29,916 nt of DNA from a virus, in the IMG/VR virus record IMGVR_UViG_3300008624_000705, positions 1 to 29,916 of that record. The stretch is one strand, 5' to 3'. The translations under genes were made by a program, and so were the position numbers. Below are positions 14,752 to 22,987 of this stretch, piece after piece. Below the pieces are notes generated by a model. It did no database searches, had not been told where the DNA came from, and was given only the letters and a program-made list of their open reading frames with translations. Position 1 is the first letter of the stretch; each line of letters begins with the position of its first letter.

Positions 14752-15228
14752 ATGACTAAATTAGTTTTTAATCCACACGGTATCCCACATTTCGACAGGG
14801 ATAATTTTTTAACCCCATTTGATAAAATGTTTGACTCAATGATGGAAGCACAATTTCCTGAGATTGAACAACAGGTTGGTGTCAAACCATATCAAGGTTC
14901 AGCATATCCAAAAGTCAATGTATATGAATACGATGATAAAGTTGGTGTAGTTGCTGAGATTCCAGGTCTCGATAAGAAACAACTCAATGTAGAAGTTGAA
15001 GAGGGTGTATTAACCATCTCAGGTGATAAACATGGAGTTTTAGAAGAAGAAGGTGCTAAAGTAATTCGTAGAGAGTTAAAGGCTTCTTCATTCAGACGTT
15101 CTTTCGAACTTGGTGAATTACTTGATGGTGACAATATCAAAGCTAAGTTCATAGATGGGGTATTAACAATAGATATTCCGAAGACCGCGCCCGAAAAGCC
15201 CAAAAAACACTCAATTAAGATTGGGTGA
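14752..15228 (+). CDS. hsp20: Small heat-shock protein Hsp20
   Basis: An ATP-independent holdase chaperone of the alpha-crystallin family that binds unfolding proteins. In 158 residues it has an N-terminal arm, an alpha-crystallin domain (about 52-145) with VYEYDDKVGVVAEIPGL, the hallmark GVLTI near the domain end, and a C-terminal IxI anchor (IKI, 155-157). T4-type marine phages are known to carry hsp20. Here it has a good AGGAG site and its own upstream region. Codons and base content look more balanced than in neighbouring small genes, consistent with strong expression. Its stop overlaps the next GTG. Confidence 0.93.
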   Translation: MTKLVFNPHGIPHFDRDNFLTPFDKMFDSMMEAQFPEIEQQVGVKPYQGSAYPKVNVYEYDDKVGVVAEIPGLDKKQLNVEVEEGVLTISGDKHGVLEEEGAKVIRRELKASSFRRSFELGELLDGDNIKAKFIDGVLTIDIPKTAPEKPKKHSIKIG

Positions 15229-15407
15229 AAAAAATCATCCATATAAATGATGATTGTTATATGATACTCGGAGAGGTGTCAGCCGATACTAAATTGGATA
15301 ATGATGAATTGAAATCACAATATAGATTGGCTGACACCATTTTAAGAAATGGTAATAAACTTTTTATTTGTTCAAAAGTAATAGAAGCAGAATTTGAAAT
15401 GATTTAA
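15225..15407 (+). CDS. Small protein cotranslated with hsp20, unknown
   Basis: A 60-residue protein starting at GTG 15225, overlapping the hsp20 stop (GTGA). It starts KKIIHINDDCYMILGEV and looks alpha/beta. No family is recognised. Coupling to hsp20 suggests related timing but not necessarily a related function. Confidence 0.5.
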   Translation: MKKIIHINDDCYMILGEVSADTKLDNDELKSQYRLADTILRNGNKLFICSKVIEAEFEMI

Positions 15408-15411
15408 TGTC

Positions 15412-15441
15412 TTGACTTATATAGTTATATTTAACTATATT
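15412..15441 (+). promoter_or_regulatory. Sigma70-like promoter, ATG at predicted start point
   Basis: TTGACT (15412-15417), 18-base spacer, TATATT (15436-15441). ATG begins 6 bases after the -10 box at 15447 and opens a four-codon mini-cistron. Confidence 0.7.
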
Positions 15442-15446
15442 AGAGG

Positions 15447-15461
15447 ATGTTAAGGTTGTGA
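15447..15461 (+). other. Leader mini-cistron (MLRL) overlapping the next start
   Basis: ATG TTA AGG TTG TGA at the predicted transcription start. Its TGA overlaps the GTG start of the next gene (GTGA at 15458). The main GTG has no well-spaced ribosome site: AAGG is only 2 bases away, and GAGG would lie at or before the transcript 5' end. Coupling from the mini-cistron could therefore drive it. Confidence 0.4.
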
Positions 15462-15904
15462 AAAAAATTGATTATCCAGAATACACAGAAAAAGGAGTTA
15501 GATATATGATGTGCTCATCTCATTATTATATGAAATGCGATTGCGGGGAATATGTTGCTGTAGGTGAAGATGCAGTTTCAGTAAGATGTTCAACCGATGT
15601 TACGAGGTCAATGTTTAGAATGTTTCCTCTTGAAGAACCAAAGGGATACAAACCAACAGGACGACCAGCCGGTTGGCATTGGATGGCAGAGTTTGTAGAC
15701 AAAGATGGTAATGTATTTCATAAAGGTAAAGAACAACCCAAATTGAAGGGAACTTTGAAACCCACAAAAGTGAAAGCTAAAAGTAAAAATAAAAGGAAAA
15801 GAAGAACTAAGGAACAGATACTTATAGATAGACACAATGAGAAAAAGATGGAAGTGAAAAAAGCAATAAAAGAAAGAGATGATTATTTAAATCATCGATT
15901 GTAA
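15458..15904 (+). CDS. Cysteine-containing basic protein, possible zinc/nucleic-acid binder
   Basis: A 148-residue protein from GTG 15458. The N-terminal part has MMCSSHYYMKCDCGEY and a later Cys (VRCS), a plausible zinc knuckle. The middle has aromatic and Pro-rich stretches (KPTGRPAGWHW). The C-terminal third is very basic (KVKAKSKNKRKRRTKEQI) and would bind nucleic acid. No family is recognised. It lies between a promoter and the nuclease gene and is probably cotranscribed with it. Confidence 0.55.
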   Translation: MKKIDYPEYTEKGVRYMMCSSHYYMKCDCGEYVAVGEDAVSVRCSTDVTRSMFRMFPLEEPKGYKPTGRPAGWHWMAEFVDKDGNVFHKGKEQPKLKGTLKPTKVKAKSKNKRKRRTKEQILIDRHNEKKMEVKKAIKERDDYLNHRL

Positions 15905-15916
15905 CGGAGAAAGTAG

Positions 15917-16303
15917 GTGGGCAAACAAGTTAAGAAGCATGGATATAGTTGTAAGTTAGTCAGAGTTGTCGATGGAGATACTGCAGACGCTATGGTTGAT
16001 TTAGGATTTAATGTGTGGCATAAGGTGAGAATAAGATTTTATGGTGTTGATACTTGGGAAAGTAGAACTCGTAATTTAGACGAAAAGAAAAAGGGTTTAG
16101 CAGCAAAAGCTTATGTAAAGGACCTTTTAGAAAATTCTGATGATGGTAAATTTTCAATTATATCACATGGTGTTGGTAAGTATGGTAGAGTTCTTGGTGA
16201 GCTGTTTGTTAAAGGACATGATACTTCGGTAAATGAATTATTAAAAGAGAACGGACACGCATATGAGTATCACGGTGAAAAGAAAAAAGTATTTGGAAGT
16301 TAG
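15917..16303 (+). CDS. Thermonuclease-like (SNase) nuclease
   Basis: A staphylococcal-nuclease-fold enzyme expected to cut DNA or RNA with calcium. In 128 residues the motifs are clear: VRVVDGDTADA (Asp19 and Asp21), RFYGVDTWE with R40 and E48 eight residues apart as in the known catalytic pair, and KYGRVLGELF with R91 as the second catalytic Arg. There is no signal peptide, so it acts inside the infected cell. It starts at GTG 15917, 12 bases after the previous stop, behind GGAGAAAG. The nuclease may help degrade host DNA, which is inference. Confidence 0.85.
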   Translation: MGKQVKKHGYSCKLVRVVDGDTADAMVDLGFNVWHKVRIRFYGVDTWESRTRNLDEKKKGLAAKAYVKDLLENSDDGKFSIISHGVGKYGRVLGELFVKGHDTSVNELLKENGHAYEYHGEKKKVFGS

Positions 16304-16387
16304 AGATAAATTGTGGGTGGAGGAATTGGTCCACGTAAACCATTGGTTATAGTTGAGAAAGAAATAACAATTATTGAGGAAATTATA

Positions 16388-16567
16388 ATGAGTAGCATGG
16401 AAATATTTATTCAGATGAAAGAACAATGGGATGCGTTTGAAGTCGATCACCATAAGTTCGTAGAGAAAGGTAACAAAGCCGCTGGTGGTAGAGCAAGAAA
16501 ATCTATTGGTGAAATCAAAAAGTTAGTTACTGAGTATCGTAAAGCATCTGTAGCAGAATCAAAGTAA
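16388..16567 (+). CDS. Histone H1-like Hc1-family protein
   Basis: A 59-residue DNA-binding protein. The segment EKGNKAAGGRARKSIGEIKK, followed by a YRKAS and AESK end, matches the conserved part of Hc1 proteins (chlamydial HctA and small histone H1-like proteins common in Bacteroidota). The lysine-rich tail of chlamydial Hc1 is absent, so it has the short bacteroidotal form. The start is set at ATG 16388, which has a GAGG site 9 bases upstream; an in-frame GTG at 16313 lacks one. It could compact phage DNA or alter the host nucleoid. It also hints at the host group. Confidence 0.72.
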   Translation: MSSMEIFIQMKEQWDAFEVDHHKFVEKGNKAAGGRARKSIGEIKKLVTEYRKASVAESK

Positions 16568-16576
16568 AAAAAAAGC

Positions 16577-16605
16577 TTGACATTTTGAATAAAAAGTGTT
16601 AAGTT
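16577..16605 (+). promoter_or_regulatory. Strong promoter for the DruA-like/GHKL operon
   Basis: TTGACA (16577-16582), 17-base spacer, TAAGTT (16600-16605), the same boxes as the deformylase promoter. An ATG starts 6 bases after the -10 box at 16611. It separates the four-gene operon below from the Hc1 gene. Confidence 0.72.
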
Positions 16606-16610
16606 AAAAT

Positions 16611-16640
16611 ATGGTTATATTTCAAATAAAAAGGTTTTGA
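16611..16640 (+). other. Leader mini-cistron (MVIFQIKRF) coupled to the next gene
   Basis: Nine codons from the ATG at the predicted transcript start, ending in TGATG so that the stop (16638-16640) overlaps the ATG of the DruA-like gene. A usable AAAGG site 5 bases before that ATG lies inside the mini-cistron, so both independent and coupled initiation are possible. Confidence 0.4.
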
Positions 16641-17836
16641 TGGCGTTCAACGATTTTTTTGACGATCCCGATGAGTTTAATTACGATCGGGAGCGGGATA
16701 ACTTTATCGATAATATGAATATGTTGAAGGCTATGTCGGTTGAAGAGATTACTTTATATAAAAAGTGGCAAGAGTTGAACAAAGATGCCTATAAAATGGT
16801 AAAGAAGGCAAATAAGTTTTTCAATGTTGGTTATATGTTATGGAGTCCTACAGATATAAACAATAAACAACAGACTATTAAAGAGATAGAAGAGTTAGAC
16901 CCTTATGTGGAATATATTGAGCAGGGAAATGTTAAGTCCACAGATACTTGGGTTTCAGTAAGGAAGTTGATTCATAGTATGGAGTTTACTGCTAATCCAG
17001 GTAGGAATTTAAAATTCTTTATTAAAGATAGGAATACAGATAAAGTCTTAGGTGTTGTTTGTTTAGGGTCTGATGTTGTGTCAATTGGTGTTAGAGATAA
17101 ACATATTGGTTGGACAAAAGAAGATAAGTTGACTGATGGTAAATTGAGGCACACTTCTATTGCTACCACTATATGTTGTACTCAACCATTAGGTTTTAAT
17201 TTTTTGGGTGGTAAGTTGGTTGCTGCTATGACAACTAGTTCGGTTATAAGGAATAAATGGGAAGAACTTTATGATGAAACTTTAGTAGGCATAACCACTA
17301 CTGCTCTCTATGGTGTTCATTCAATGTACAATGGCATTCCACATTGGAAAACTCTTGGGGAATCTGTAGGTAGAATTTCTTTGAAGCCGGATGATTCAAC
17401 TTATGAAGTGTGGCATGATTGGTTGAAAGAGAATAAGAGAGATGAGTATTTAGAAAAAACTGTACAAAAAGAGGGAGTTGCTGGTCCAAGGACTGGGGTG
17501 AAGAGTATCATTATTCATATGATGTTTAAGGAATTGGGTATAAGAGCTTCAAATTATGAGCATGGTTTTAAAAGAGGTGTTTATTATTCAGATATATATG
17601 AAAATGGTAAAGAGTTTTTACAGAATGAGATACATGAAGATGAACTTATTATGAAGAAGAAGTTTACTGGTGATGTTGATTATATAAATAATTGGTGGAA
17701 ACCTAAGGCTATCAGAAGGTATACTAAGTTATTTGATGAGGGTAGATTAAAACCTGATAGATTATTTTATGCTGATGTTGTTGGTAAGACATGGGAACAA
17801 ACAAAGGCAAAGTATTTAAATGAGGTGGGTAGATAG
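16640..17836 (+). CDS. DruA-like (DUF4338) protein
   Basis: A 398-residue protein. The central region resembles DUF4338, the family of DruA from the Druantia anti-phage system: VLGVVCLGSDVV, RDKHIGWTKED, a GGKLVAAM segment, then WEELYDETLVGITTTALYG and WKTLGESVGR, in the order expected for the family (LG, RD-x-x-IGW, P.V..L, R..W.., ...LG...GR). The N-terminal 120 residues are acidic and helical, and the last 120 look family-specific. DUF4338 function is not well established; a DNA-related role is likely. It is followed without gap by a GHKL ATPase-nuclease. ATG 16640 chosen over TTG 16637. A remote family call made by eye. Confidence 0.62.
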   Translation: MAFNDFFDDPDEFNYDRERDNFIDNMNMLKAMSVEEITLYKKWQELNKDAYKMVKKANKFFNVGYMLWSPTDINNKQQTIKEIEELDPYVEYIEQGNVKSTDTWVSVRKLIHSMEFTANPGRNLKFFIKDRNTDKVLGVVCLGSDVVSIGVRDKHIGWTKEDKLTDGKLRHTSIATTICCTQPLGFNFLGGKLVAAMTTSSVIRNKWEELYDETLVGITTTALYGVHSMYNGIPHWKTLGESVGRISLKPDDSTYEVWHDWLKENKRDEYLEKTVQKEGVAGPRTGVKSIIIHMMFKELGIRASNYEHGFKRGVYYSDIYENGKEFLQNEIHEDELIMKKKFTGDVDYINNWWKPKAIRRYTKLFDEGRLKPDRLFYADVVGKTWEQTKAKYLNEVGR

Positions 17837-19434
17837 TGCTAATGTTAAAAAAATCATTTGGTGAAACTTTATACACAAGAGATGTAAAGTTTACAAAGAG
17901 AGGTAAAGATAGTTTAGGTGCAAGTCATTACACCATTCATACAGCTATAAAAGAGATAGTCAATAACTTTATTGTTGGTCTGACTTTTTTCCAAAGATAT
18001 AACAGACTTGTAAAAGGTCAAGTAGTTATTGATACTACAAATATGAAATTATATGTAATAGATGATATGACGGGTTGGGATGAAACAAGAATGACTGAAG
18101 CTATGGATATGGGAGTAAGTCTCCCAACACCTGCTATTATGTCTCGTTATGGAATGGGAATAAAATATTTCATTCCTTATCTTGGAGAACTTGATGAAAT
18201 TAGAACTTGTCGTGATGCTGATGTTAAGGATTACTTTTCAATGATAGTCGATGATACTTCTGACTATGTTGGACATAGAGTTGTAAAAAGCAATGAACCA
18301 CTAAAACGATTTAATGTTGAAACTCAAGATTGGGAAAAGTTTGATGGTGTTGGTTCAATGATAACCATTGATTTAAAGTCGAAACACTTCTTTAAAGATA
18401 AACGTATCCCAAAAAATCTTATTGAAAAATTTCAAGATTGTTATAAAAAATATTTAGGTAAAACAATATCACTTGAAGTGATTTGGTTGAAAGACGATAA
18501 AGTTGTATTTCATAAACATTGTCGAAAACATACACCACTAAAATCTGCTGAGAGAGTTGTTTTTGAGAAAGTTATTAATCCAGAGACAAATAAACCTTAT
18601 GAGCATATCGACAAAGCAAGAGTGATAGGGCCTGATGTTTGGGAACTTGATGAAATGTATAAATGTCCTAAGACTGGTTATATTGTGGACTTACAAATAG
18701 GTTTTGTTCCACACCCAAAAAATCTGCTCAAACATTATGAAGAAACTAACGACCCTAAATATTGTCCTGATACTTACAAAGATAATATTTACAGATATGG
18801 TGGTCAGTTTTGTGGATTGACTTACACTCAAGAAGGCGTCGGAATCTCAGGTGGAGAATTTTCTATGGATAGAAAAGCTGGTATCTATGGAACTATCGAC
18901 ATAATAAAAGGTATAGAAACTACAAGTGATAAAACTTCGATTGAAAGAACATTAGAACTTGATATCTTTGAAGACGAACTTACTGAGTTTCTTCGTAGTA
19001 AGAAAATATTAGTTCGTTCCACAGCGACTGCAAATCGTTATGATGAAGATGAGATGGAAGAACAACTAATGGAAAGATTAAGAGACTCATCTAAACTTAG
19101 AGAATATTTGGGTGTTGATGGATACACCTTTGATAATCAATACTCAGGTTGTACAAGTGGTATACCTGATATAGTTGCTCTTGATGGACTAAAGGTAGAA
19201 AAAGTCTTTGAGTTAAAAAAAGAGGGTGGTAAAGACTTACCATCAGCTCATTGGCAAGGTGCTTCATATTGTGTGGAGTTAGATAAAAAAGAGTTGATTA
19301 TAGTTGCACAAGACCAAGAACTACCATCAGAACAAAAAATTAAAGTAGACATTTGGAATGCTAAAGGTTGGAACATTAGATATGAACAATGGCAAACATT
19401 AGTTTCGGAATCAGTATTCCCAAAAGATAAATGA
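17836..19434 (+). CDS. GHKL ATPase fused to a PD-(D/E)xK nuclease domain
   Basis: A 532-residue two-domain protein. The N-terminus has the Bergerat ATP-binding motifs: N-box EIVNN (40-44), G1 DDMTGW (76-81) and G2 RYGMGIK (104-110), as in MORC, Hsp90 and MutL-type ATPases. The C-terminus (about 436-532) has a PD-(D/E)xK signature: GIPDIVAL (P444, D445), VFELKK (E459, K461) and AHWQGASY with Q474. The middle (about 120-430) is probably a transducer or beta-rich linker with several Cys. Such fusions suggest ATP-gated DNA cleavage. GTG 17836 overlaps the previous stop by one base; ATG 17842 is an alternative. Its end overlaps the next gene by ATGA. Motif assignment is strong, function unknown. 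Confidence 0.78.
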   Translation: MLMLKKSFGETLYTRDVKFTKRGKDSLGASHYTIHTAIKEIVNNFIVGLTFFQRYNRLVKGQVVIDTTNMKLYVIDDMTGWDETRMTEAMDMGVSLPTPAIMSRYGMGIKYFIPYLGELDEIRTCRDADVKDYFSMIVDDTSDYVGHRVVKSNEPLKRFNVETQDWEKFDGVGSMITIDLKSKHFFKDKRIPKNLIEKFQDCYKKYLGKTISLEVIWLKDDKVVFHKHCRKHTPLKSAERVVFEKVINPETNKPYEHIDKARVIGPDVWELDEMYKCPKTGYIVDLQIGFVPHPKNLLKHYEETNDPKYCPDTYKDNIYRYGGQFCGLTYTQEGVGISGGEFSMDRKAGIYGTIDIIKGIETTSDKTSIERTLELDIFEDELTEFLRSKKILVRSTATANRYDEDEMEEQLMERLRDSSKLREYLGVDGYTFDNQYSGCTSGIPDIVALDGLKVEKVFELKKEGGKDLPSAHWQGASYCVELDKKELIIVAQDQELPSEQKIKVDIWNAKGWNIRYEQWQTLVSESVFPKDK

Positions 19435-20216
19435 AAATATACATTCCAACTTTCAAAAGAGTACATAAACAAATAACATTTGTTAATTTACCAAATGATA
19501 TGCAAAAGAATGTTATTTTAGTAGTACAAGAGCAAGAGAGAGATGAGTATGATTATAATTGTGAATATTTGGTTGTTCCAAATAATATAGGTATTGCTAA
19601 AACAAGAGAATATATTTATAAACACGCTAAAGACTCTAGATTTTGTATGTGTGATGATGATGTTAAATTCATAAGAAGAAATGCTAAGTATTATGGTAAA
19701 GAATCCAATATGGAAAAGTCAAATAGATTGATGACAACCAAAGACTTTAATGATATGTTTTCTTTGTTTAATTCTTGGATGGATGATGGAGTGCCACAGA
19801 TAGGTAATAATGTTACTGCATTACCACCATCAGGTAAAGAATATACTGAGTTCACACCATTTAATTCAGTTCATTGTTTGGATGGGGCTGTATTGGAAAA
19901 GGAAGATATAGATCATGAGTTTGTACAGGTGGGTGAGGATTACCATTTGATGTTGGAATTACTTACGAGAGGATATAAGATTAGACGAAGTGATGAGTTT
20001 GTAATTACTGTAGATGAGGATTATGCGAGTGGGGGGTGTTCCACATTTAGAACTGCAGCATTACAATATGAAGAACATATTAAATTAATGGGGAAGTTTC
20101 CAGGTTTTGTCTATATGGCGGAGGAACTTTTTATAAATGATAAAAAAATTAGAAATTTTAGATATAGGTTAAAAGATGCCTATAAATCTTCAAAATATAT
20201 GAATGAGTTTTTTTAG
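19431..20216 (+). CDS. GT-A glycosyltransferase, TAGT-like
   Basis: A 261-residue protein beginning MKIYIPTFKRVHKQITF, with VVQEQERDEYD, NNIGIAKTREYI and the metal motif FCMCDDDVKF (D75-D77). This arrangement resembles the TET/JBP-associated glycosyltransferases (TAGT) of phages, which are thought to add sugar to oxidised DNA bases. A later GEDYHLMLELLTRGYK segment fits the catalytic-base region. The gene overlaps the GHKL gene by ATGA and is followed by another glycosyltransferase, so both are in one operon. A DNA acceptor is inferred from family and context; glycan transfer is possible. Confidence 0.65.
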   Translation: MKIYIPTFKRVHKQITFVNLPNDMQKNVILVVQEQERDEYDYNCEYLVVPNNIGIAKTREYIYKHAKDSRFCMCDDDVKFIRRNAKYYGKESNMEKSNRLMTTKDFNDMFSLFNSWMDDGVPQIGNNVTALPPSGKEYTEFTPFNSVHCLDGAVLEKEDIDHEFVQVGEDYHLMLELLTRGYKIRRSDEFVITVDEDYASGGCSTFRTAALQYEEHIKLMGKFPGFVYMAEELFINDKKIRNFRYRLKDAYKSSKYMNEFF

Positions 20217-20224
20217 AGGATAAT

Positions 20225-21586
20225 ATGATAAGAGATATAAATGATTATTTAGATGATAGATATGAACATGAACAATATGATTATAAGATATTGCTTTATG
20301 GGAACTATACTTATCGTGATAATTTGGAGGCTGATAGTTTGGTGGAGGTGTTACGGCATGTTCTACCTTATATGAGTAAACGATGGAATATACACTTCAC
20401 ACTTCTTATACCAGAATTTGTTAAGTCTTTGAATTTTCCAAATGTTGAACAGAGAATGTACACACTACCGACATATATCAATACAATGAGACAGCATTTT
20501 GATACAAAACAATTTATGTCACATGTTGATTGGAAGAGAAATGATTTTGACATAGTGTATTCACATTTGCCAGAACATACACTTCAGATGGCTAATTGCT
20601 TATACAATAATTCAAATCTCAAACCTAAATTTATTGGTTATTCACATTGGTTTGAGGTACCTGAAAATGCACCATACGGTGATAGGGCTGGAGTTCATAA
20701 GGATTTTCCTGCTAGAGCATTGTACGAAAGTGTGGCTGGTCTACTTATGATGGATGAATGTGGAGTAAATAGTAATTGGTTAAAACAGAAAACGATTGAA
20801 AATGCAGCTCATCATTGGAATGATAAAGTTATTAATAGATTACATGAGATTATTCAACCACATTATTTGGGTGTAGATAGAATTAATGTAAGAGATAAGT
20901 ATGAGGATAAAACAGTAGTGTTCAATCATAGAGGTGCTGGATATACTGGATGGGAATGGTTCGTTAAAGTGGTTGATGAAATTTGGGAACAAAGGCAAGA
21001 TTTTAAAGTCTATACTACATTAACACAAGTAGATAGACCTTGGAATAAAAAAGTTAACTGTGAAACAAGAAATGAGTATATGGATTTTTTATCTAATGTT
21101 AAATTTGGAGTGGGAACATTCCAGACTTATTCTGCTTGGAGTATTTCTACCACAGATGGATTCTCTGTAGGAGTTCCTTATTTGTTACCGAATAAATTAT
21201 GTTATCCTGAAATGACGAGTGTGGTAAAAGATCCTTATCCTTTCTTATATGATGATAGAAAAGATTTTAAGAATAAATTCAATACAATGTTAGATGGTGA
21301 GATAGATTACGATACTACTACATTAGCTAAAAATATGATGTGGGAAGAGCGTATATCAAAGTGGTTTAATAATTGGGATAATGTATTTAACTTAGATGCG
21401 GTACGTGAAACTGAAAGCGTATTGAAAATTAGGGATTTCATAGAGAGAAAGAGATTCGTAACTAAAAAAGAAATATTGGAATACCTTGGATGGGGTGTTA
21501 GAATAGGTTTTAATGGTTATAGGAATGCTCTCAGAAAGTATGATGAAATCAAATTTACAAAACATGGATATGAATGGAGAGATTAA
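20225..21586 (+). CDS. GT-B-like glycosyltransferase with C-terminal winged-helix-like domain
   Basis: A 453-residue protein. The N-terminal half has a Rossmann-like start (YKILLYGNYTYRDN) and a DIVYSHLPEH segment. The C-terminal lobe starts at TVVFNHRGAGYTGWEWFVKV and has STTDGFSVGVPYLLPNK, like donor-binding loops of GT-B enzymes. Residues about 400-453 (VLKIRDFIERKRFVTKKEIL, then a turn and KHGYEWRD) look like a small winged helix, which could aim the enzyme at DNA. It lies 8 bases after the TAGT-like gene with a GAGGA site. Sugar donor and acceptor unknown; the fold call is from motifs by eye. Confidence 0.6.
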   Translation: MIRDINDYLDDRYEHEQYDYKILLYGNYTYRDNLEADSLVEVLRHVLPYMSKRWNIHFTLLIPEFVKSLNFPNVEQRMYTLPTYINTMRQHFDTKQFMSHVDWKRNDFDIVYSHLPEHTLQMANCLYNNSNLKPKFIGYSHWFEVPENAPYGDRAGVHKDFPARALYESVAGLLMMDECGVNSNWLKQKTIENAAHHWNDKVINRLHEIIQPHYLGVDRINVRDKYEDKTVVFNHRGAGYTGWEWFVKVVDEIWEQRQDFKVYTTLTQVDRPWNKKVNCETRNEYMDFLSNVKFGVGTFQTYSAWSISTTDGFSVGVPYLLPNKLCYPEMTSVVKDPYPFLYDDRKDFKNKFNTMLDGEIDYDTTTLAKNMMWEERISKWFNNWDNVFNLDAVRETESVLKIRDFIERKRFVTKKEILEYLGWGVRIGFNGYRNALRKYDEIKFTKHGYEWRD

Positions 21587-21587
21587 A

Positions 21588-21740
21588 ATGAACAATTTTA
21601 TGAAGGCAATGGATACTCTTAAAAGCTGGATAGGAAGTTATGAGAGTTTAGATAATAAAAAAGTGCGGGAGCCCAAATGGGCACCAGCATCAGAGTTTGG
21701 TGCTCGTAAAAAACGTAAATATACAAGGAAAAAGAAGTAA
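21588..21740 (+). CDS. Small basic-tailed protein, unknown
   Basis: A 50-residue protein from ATG 21588 (two bases after the previous stop) ending in a strongly basic tail (GARKKRKYTRKKK) that should bind nucleic acid. The N-terminal half is a short helix (FMKAMDTLKSWIGSYESL). An in-frame ATG at 21513 lies inside the preceding gene. The stop overlaps the next ATG (TAATG). Confidence 0.5.
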   Translation: MNNFMKAMDTLKSWIGSYESLDNKKVREPKWAPASEFGARKKRKYTRKKK

Positions 21741-22336
21741 TGGTATTAGATAGTTTATTAACAGGAGTAATGTTATTCACTTCGTTTGCGGTGAGAACAC
21801 CAAATGTACAACCAAATCCAGATGATTATGAGGTTAGTATTGGGGTGAGTCATCCTGCGTATTACTTTAATCGTCAATGGGAGCGAGAACTTGGTGAACC
21901 TTATATTGATGATTTGGTTTGGTTGAAGTTAGATGCTAATAATCTTTATTTTAAACCAGAGTATATGGATAAACAAAGTCAGAAAATTAAGTATATGAAG
22001 ATGGACTGGCGTAGAACTTGGATTGGTGCTACATGGGGATTTACTACTCGTTCCACTAATGATGCATTGGATGAGTATGAAACATTTGCTTCAGTTGGTA
22101 TAAGTAAGAATAAGAAATATAGTAGTGATGTTATAGAAGTTGAAATATCATTTGATGGGTATCTACCACCTGATGAAAATGGTGAAACATATATTGAGAA
22201 TTTTGAATACGAAGATAAATTCAGAATATCTTGGAAACTTACAGAAAAAGTTAGGCTCTACAATAGTGGTGAAGTTGCCAAGCTTAAAGGTAAAGATTAT
22301 TATAAAGCTAAAATAGGGATAGAAGTATCGTTATGA
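21740..22336 (+). CDS. Beta-rich protein, possibly exported, unknown
   Basis: A 198-residue protein. Residues 6-18 (LLTGVMLFTSFAV) are hydrophobic and could be a weak signal peptide or anchor, but no clear charge precedes them. The rest is beta-rich with repeated aromatic strands (WIGATWGFTTRS, VEVEISFDGYL, YYKAKIGIEVSL) and may form a small barrel or sandwich. I do not recognise a family. ATG overlaps the previous stop; the end overlaps the oxygenase gene by ATGA. Confidence 0.45.
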   Translation: MVLDSLLTGVMLFTSFAVRTPNVQPNPDDYEVSIGVSHPAYYFNRQWERELGEPYIDDLVWLKLDANNLYFKPEYMDKQSQKIKYMKMDWRRTWIGATWGFTTRSTNDALDEYETFASVGISKNKKYSSDVIEVEISFDGYLPPDENGETYIENFEYEDKFRISWKLTEKVRLYNSGEVAKLKGKDYYKAKIGIEVSL

Positions 22337-22983
22337 GTCAACCCGTAAATGTTATGCAATATCCAGATTATTTAAATGAAGGGTTGGGTCTAGTTGAACC
22401 TATAAGATTAAGCAACCCATTAGTTTTTAAATCTCATTATGATGGGGATTTAAAACCTATGATGGATGAAGTTGATATATTATTTAATCAGATTGAATAT
22501 GGGAATATAGGTTTAGAGACTGGCAAAGCTAAAAGTACAGTAGACTTGGATAATCAATTACATATTAATCCAAAATTTGCAGATTATTTTAAATGGAGTC
22601 TACCAAGAATAAAAGATGTTTTATCAATGTGGTCTTATGAAGTTAATGAATCATATGGCGTTGGTTGGGATTTTAAGAAAACTTGGGCTAATGAGCATTT
22701 AAAAGGTGGAGAAACCCTTGAACATCATCATGGGACAACAACTTTAGTTTTAACCATGTACCTAAACAAAGATAATAATTCTGGAGATATATGGTTTATG
22801 GATCCTGAATTTATGATAAGAGCTAATGAGTATAATTCATTAGCTGCAGTAGGATGGAAAGCAATACCATGTAAGATTGGGGATGTCTTTATGTTTCCTG
22901 GTTGGTTATTACATAGGTCGGGAATGAACTTTTCTGATAGTAGGAGAGTGGTTTTAACATCAAACATTGAAATAATAAGGTAA
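22333..22983 (+). CDS. 2-oxoglutarate/Fe(II)-dependent oxygenase
   Basis: A 216-residue double-stranded beta-helix oxygenase. It has the WANEHLKGGETLEHHHG segment with candidate iron ligands H131-H133, SGDIWFMDPE after it, and FPGWLLHRSGMNFSDSRR with the distal H194 and the Arg (R204/R205) that would bind 2-oxoglutarate. This matches phage oxygenases of the TIGR02466 type. The substrate could be a protein or nucleic-acid base; it lies 750 bases after the glycosyltransferase pair but not in a clear hypermodification order. It is coupled to the upstream gene by ATGA. Confidence 0.75.
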   Translation: MSQPVNVMQYPDYLNEGLGLVEPIRLSNPLVFKSHYDGDLKPMMDEVDILFNQIEYGNIGLETGKAKSTVDLDNQLHINPKFADYFKWSLPRIKDVLSMWSYEVNESYGVGWDFKKTWANEHLKGGETLEHHHGTTTLVLTMYLNKDNNSGDIWFMDPEFMIRANEYNSLAAVGWKAIPCKIGDVFMFPGWLLHRSGMNFSDSRRVVLTSNIEIIR

Positions 22984-22987
22984 TAAA

